From assembly GCA_023426625.1 (NCBI GenBank), contig JAFAAJ010000304.1, positions 1 to 6,905 on the forward strand: a stretch of 6,905 nucleotides of DNA, given 5' to 3'. Below the pieces are notes generated by a model, which made no database searches, was not told the DNA's origin, and saw only the letters and a list, made by a program, of their open reading frames with translations. Made by a program: the position numbers and the translations under genes. This DNA is from Bacteroidota bacterium. Lineage in GTDB: Bacteria; Bacteroidota; Bacteroidia; Flavobacteriales; Weeksellaceae. Below, one piece after another: positions 4,545 to 6,905 of this stretch (positions are counted from its first letter, which is position 1; every line of letters starts with the position of its first letter).

Positions 4545-6905
4545 AATTAATCATGAAATTTCGGCTAATGTTATTTCTTACCCATCGAGAGAAAAAGAAG
4601 GTACCATCGGTACTTTTACCAATAAGGAAGAAGACAGAATTTCGGACAACTTTTTCACGATTGATGTTCCGCTTGTGAACAAAGAAAATACGGTTGCCTA
4701 CCTGGAATACGACTTGTTTGGATTGGCTTCCCATCAATCCGTTTCCAGGTCTATCAACCATAATATTGCGATAGGGGGCGGGGTGATAATACCGAGTGCT
4801 CAATGGAGTCATCAGAGAGAGGCTATAAGCACCAGTCTTATTAAAAAAGGCATCAATACCATTTTATTCACGTCGCCGTCAGAAGGAGTAAAATATAAGG
4901 TAAAGAATTTAAAAATTGTTTTCGAGAAAGACAAAAAGTCTTACGGCAATATTGTTCTGAGTTCTGTTCTTTCCGGAGACAAATTATATGTAAAAGGAAA
5001 CAATGTTAATGGAGCAGGAGCTACAATTAATAATGAATATGTTTCTGTAATGAACGGAGAATTTGAAAAATTAATCCAATTATCAGAAAGTGACAAATCG
5101 AAAGGCAGTTTTTCAGTTTCATCCAATGGAATTGCCAGTAATTATAAGATTCCGGCAGAAACGAATTCCTTCAAAACTTTGAATAATTCCTATTTTATTG
5201 CTAAAGGCATTTCGATTTCAAAAGATCAGGAATTGAGCATTCATTATGAAGGGAGCAATATTAAAGTTGAAAAAGCAACTTCGGAAGATGCTTATCTTGA
5301 AATTTTAAAACTCAGAGAAAAAGATATTCCTTCAACTTCAGGCGGTCTTAAAAATGTTACTCCTGATAAATCTGCGTATCGTTTTTCATTGATTTCAGGA
5401 AAGCTGAATAAAAAAGTTAAGATTACTATTCCTTACGATGAAAAAAAATTAGGGCTTTTTTCTCCGAAGGAAATCAAAGTTTTTTCATTTGATTATACTA
5501 TCAGGCAATGGAAGGTTGTAGAATCGGCAGATATAGACCAAAAGAATAAAACGGCTACATTTGAAGGTGACGGTGATGGTGATTATATTAATGGCGTTAT
5601 TTCTTTACCCGAATCACCGCAGTTGAATTCTTTTGCACCCACAACAATAAGCGGTCTGAAAGCTGCCAACCCTGTGGGAGCGCCTTTGATGCAGCCTCCT
5701 GTGGCAAGTCAGAGGGGAGATGCAAACATCAATTATCCATTGATTTTGCCGGCTGGCACTTCTGGCATGCAGCCGTCGCTATCTGTTACTTATAGCAGTG
5801 ACAGTGGAAACGGATGGATGGGAGAAGGCTGGAATATCGGCGGTTTATCATCAATTTCAGTAGATACAAGATGGGGAACACCAACTTTTACTGCAGGTCA
5901 GGAAAGTGAATTATATTCATTGGATGGAGAAATGCTGGTATATCCGGAAGGCTATTTGCCTCATAGGCACAATAAAATTAATGCAGATGGGACATTTGAT
6001 ACATCACGTCAGGCAAGAAACGGAGCAGGTTCCAAAACCTTTTATTTAAGAAGAAACCACGACTTTACTAAAATTGAGAGGTTTGGGACCAGCACAACAG
6101 ATTACAGATGGGTTGTAACCTCGACAAATGGAACAAAGACCTATTATGGTGGAGACCAGTCAACACTTGTTCCCAATGCAGTATTGAAAAATTATAACGG
6201 CAATATTATTCAATGGGGAGTATGGAAGGTAGAAGATGTTCATGGAAATAATATCATTTACGAATATAAAAACCAATCGATCAATAACTTTACAGGAGAT
6301 GACCAAAACCTTAATGCAGGCTGGGTATTTCATATTGATAAGATCTTTTACTCGGGCAGGAACGGCCAGAAAGGACCTTATATAATAACATTTTTTAATG
6401 ATACTCCAAGACAGGATAAGCAGATTAACACCAAAGGAGTTCTGAAAAGAATTGAGCCTTATTTGCTCACAAAAATAAGCGTTGATTTTAAAAATGGAAG
6501 CAGCCTGCAGCAAAACATACGTTCTTACGAATTCACGTATAATTCCGGGATATTTCAGAAAAGCCTTTTAAGGAAGATGAAATTGAAGGTCATTAATCCT
6601 CGGACCGATGGGGCAGCATTTGACTATAATTTTGAATATTACGACAATGGAACAGTCTTCGGAACCGCAACTGATATAGCAACTCCCGCGACCGATGCCT
6701 TCTCTGAAGTGGTAAGTTCTATAACAACCCCTTCCAAGATAAGTGCAGACAATAATTTTGAGTGGGGATGGTCTTTAAGAACGGGGGGAGGATTAGCATT
6801 ATTAAGGCCTCAATTGGGAGGTGTAAAAAACTTTATGCTATCCTTGTTTGGAGGAGCTTCATATCCCCGAATGAAAAGAGGTCAGGAGCTGGTAGATTTC
6901 AATGG
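4465..6905 (+). CDS. SpvB/TcaC N-terminal domain protein (Tc-toxin B / RHS family), 3' end missing
   Basis: A single frame stays open from 4390 past the right edge, over 810 residues. The first in-frame ATG is 4465, but the natural start is almost certainly 4242 via the A-run (previous entry). Counting from 4465: residues 33-152 look like a beta-sandwich carbohydrate-binding-type region (FFTIDVPL, YLEYDLFGL, SINHNIAIGGG, then LIKKGINTILFTSP); about 155-232 is Ig-like; about 280-380 is a beta region with VKITIPYDEKKLG and a DGDGDYINGVI end. Then comes the SpvB domain: NPVGAPLMQPP from 402, a glycine-rich GNGWMGEGWNIGG core at 448-460, VDTRWGTP at 466-473, NGTKTYYGG at 555-563 and VEDVHGNNIIYEY at 589-601. 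In Salmonella SpvB and Tc-toxin B subunits this domain starts the shell that encloses a C-terminal effector; in Bacteroidota, relatives usually go on into FG-GAP/RHS repeats. The effector, if any, is outside the window. A signal peptide points to export. Family call firm; toxin role inferred. Confidence 0.88.
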   Translation, partial: MKKKSTQDILSKNDSFQIGNESAALSEINHEISANVISYPSREKEGTIGTFTNKEEDRISDNFFTIDVPLVNKENTVAYLEYDLFGLASHQSVSRSINHNIAIGGGVIIPSAQWSHQREAISTSLIKKGINTILFTSPSEGVKYKVKNLKIVFEKDKKSYGNIVLSSVLSGDKLYVKGNNVNGAGATINNEYVSVMNGEFEKLIQLSESDKSKGSFSVSSNGIASNYKIPAETNSFKTLNNSYFIAKGISISKDQELSIHYEGSNIKVEKATSEDAYLEILKLREKDIPSTSGGLKNVTPDKSAYRFSLISGKLNKKVKITIPYDEKKLGLFSPKEIKVFSFDYTIRQWKVVESADIDQKNKTATFEGDGDGDYINGVISLPESPQLNSFAPTTISGLKAANPVGAPLMQPPVASQRGDANINYPLILPAGTSGMQPSLSVTYSSDSGNGWMGEGWNIGGLSSISVDTRWGTPTFTAGQESELYSLDGEMLVYPEGYLPHRHNKINADGTFDTSRQARNGAGSKTFYLRRNHDFTKIERFGTSTTDYRWVVTSTNGTKTYYGGDQSTLVPNAVLKNYNGNIIQWGVWKVEDVHGNNIIYEYKNQSINNFTGDDQNLNAGWVFHIDKIFYSGRNGQKGPYIITFFNDTPRQDKQINTKGVLKRIEPYLLTKISVDFKNGSSLQQNIRSYEFTYNSGIFQKSLLRKMKLKVINPRTDGAAFDYNFEYYDNGTVFGTATDIATPATDAFSEVVSSITTPSKISADNNFEWGWSLRTGGGLALLRPQLGGVKNFMLSLFGGASYPRMKRGQELVDFN
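4468..4476 (+). repeat. A9 homopolymer at the frame junction of the SpvB-like gene
   Basis: Nine consecutive A follow GATG at 4464-4467. Reading the signal-peptide frame (GAT-GAA-AAA-AAA-A) into the body frame (TCT-ACT-CAG) needs one A fewer. Runs of this length are prone to replication slippage and to RNA-polymerase slippage, and are also error-prone in some sequencing methods. The run overlaps an ATG (4465) that would begin a leaderless version (MKKKSTQ) in the body frame, though nothing like a ribosome-binding site precedes it. Confidence 0.9.

Noticed and set aside
4537..4812. 91-codon open frame on the minus strand
   Set aside because: Antisense to the beta-sandwich region of the SpvB-like protein, with no domain and no promoter; treated as a chance frame.
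6160..6513. 117-codon open frame on the minus strand
   Set aside because: It lies wholly opposite the SpvB-like frame, whose + strand product shows continuous family motifs (YYGG, VEDVHGNNIIYEY). The antisense product has no recognisable domain.

Overview
The window reads as chromosomal DNA of a member of the Bacteroidota, most likely a flavobacterium of the Chryseobacterium/Weeksellaceae type. The grounds are the AT-rich coding and spacer DNA, promoter elements of the Bacteroidota class (TTTG, about 19 nt, then TAnnTTTG), A-rich leaders in place of clear Shine-Dalgarno sequences, a type IX secretion (T9SS) C-terminal sorting domain, and a Bacteroidota-type tyrosine recombinase arm domain. 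The genus is inferred from general familiarity and was not tested.

Left part (1-1740): ordinary housekeeping DNA. It holds the 3' part of a cysteine desulfurase gene, a complete thioredoxin gene (trxA) closed by a strong intrinsic terminator, and tRNA-Asp(GTC) with a near-consensus promoter, a 7-bp hairpin straight after its 3' end and a strong terminator.

Middle part (1740-2853): about 1.1 kb with no intact gene. It begins just behind the tRNA and holds the decayed N-terminal end of a tyrosine recombinase: no ATG, one frameshift, an early stop, and no catalytic domain. Short repeats lie in front of it and featureless AT-rich DNA behind it. This is the usual look of an old integrative-element scar at a tRNA gene. 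Near its right end are a probable promoter and a perfect 12-bp inverted repeat leading into the next genes.

Right part (2854-6905): a tightly spaced two-gene unit with 8 nt between stop and next start. The first gene encodes a 459-residue exported protein with a surface-protein module of the SIKYGISL/GLGRDDG type and a T9SS type A sorting domain. The second encodes a very large exported protein with an SpvB/TcaC N-terminal domain (Tc-toxin B / RHS family) that runs off the right edge. In the second gene the signal peptide and the body lie in different frames, joined at a run of nine A. One A fewer would give a continuous gene, so this is a sequencing error, a phase-variable tract, a transcriptional-slippage site or a new mutation. 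The two proteins are plausibly co-expressed and exported together, but the toxic or adhesive end of the second one is not in the window.
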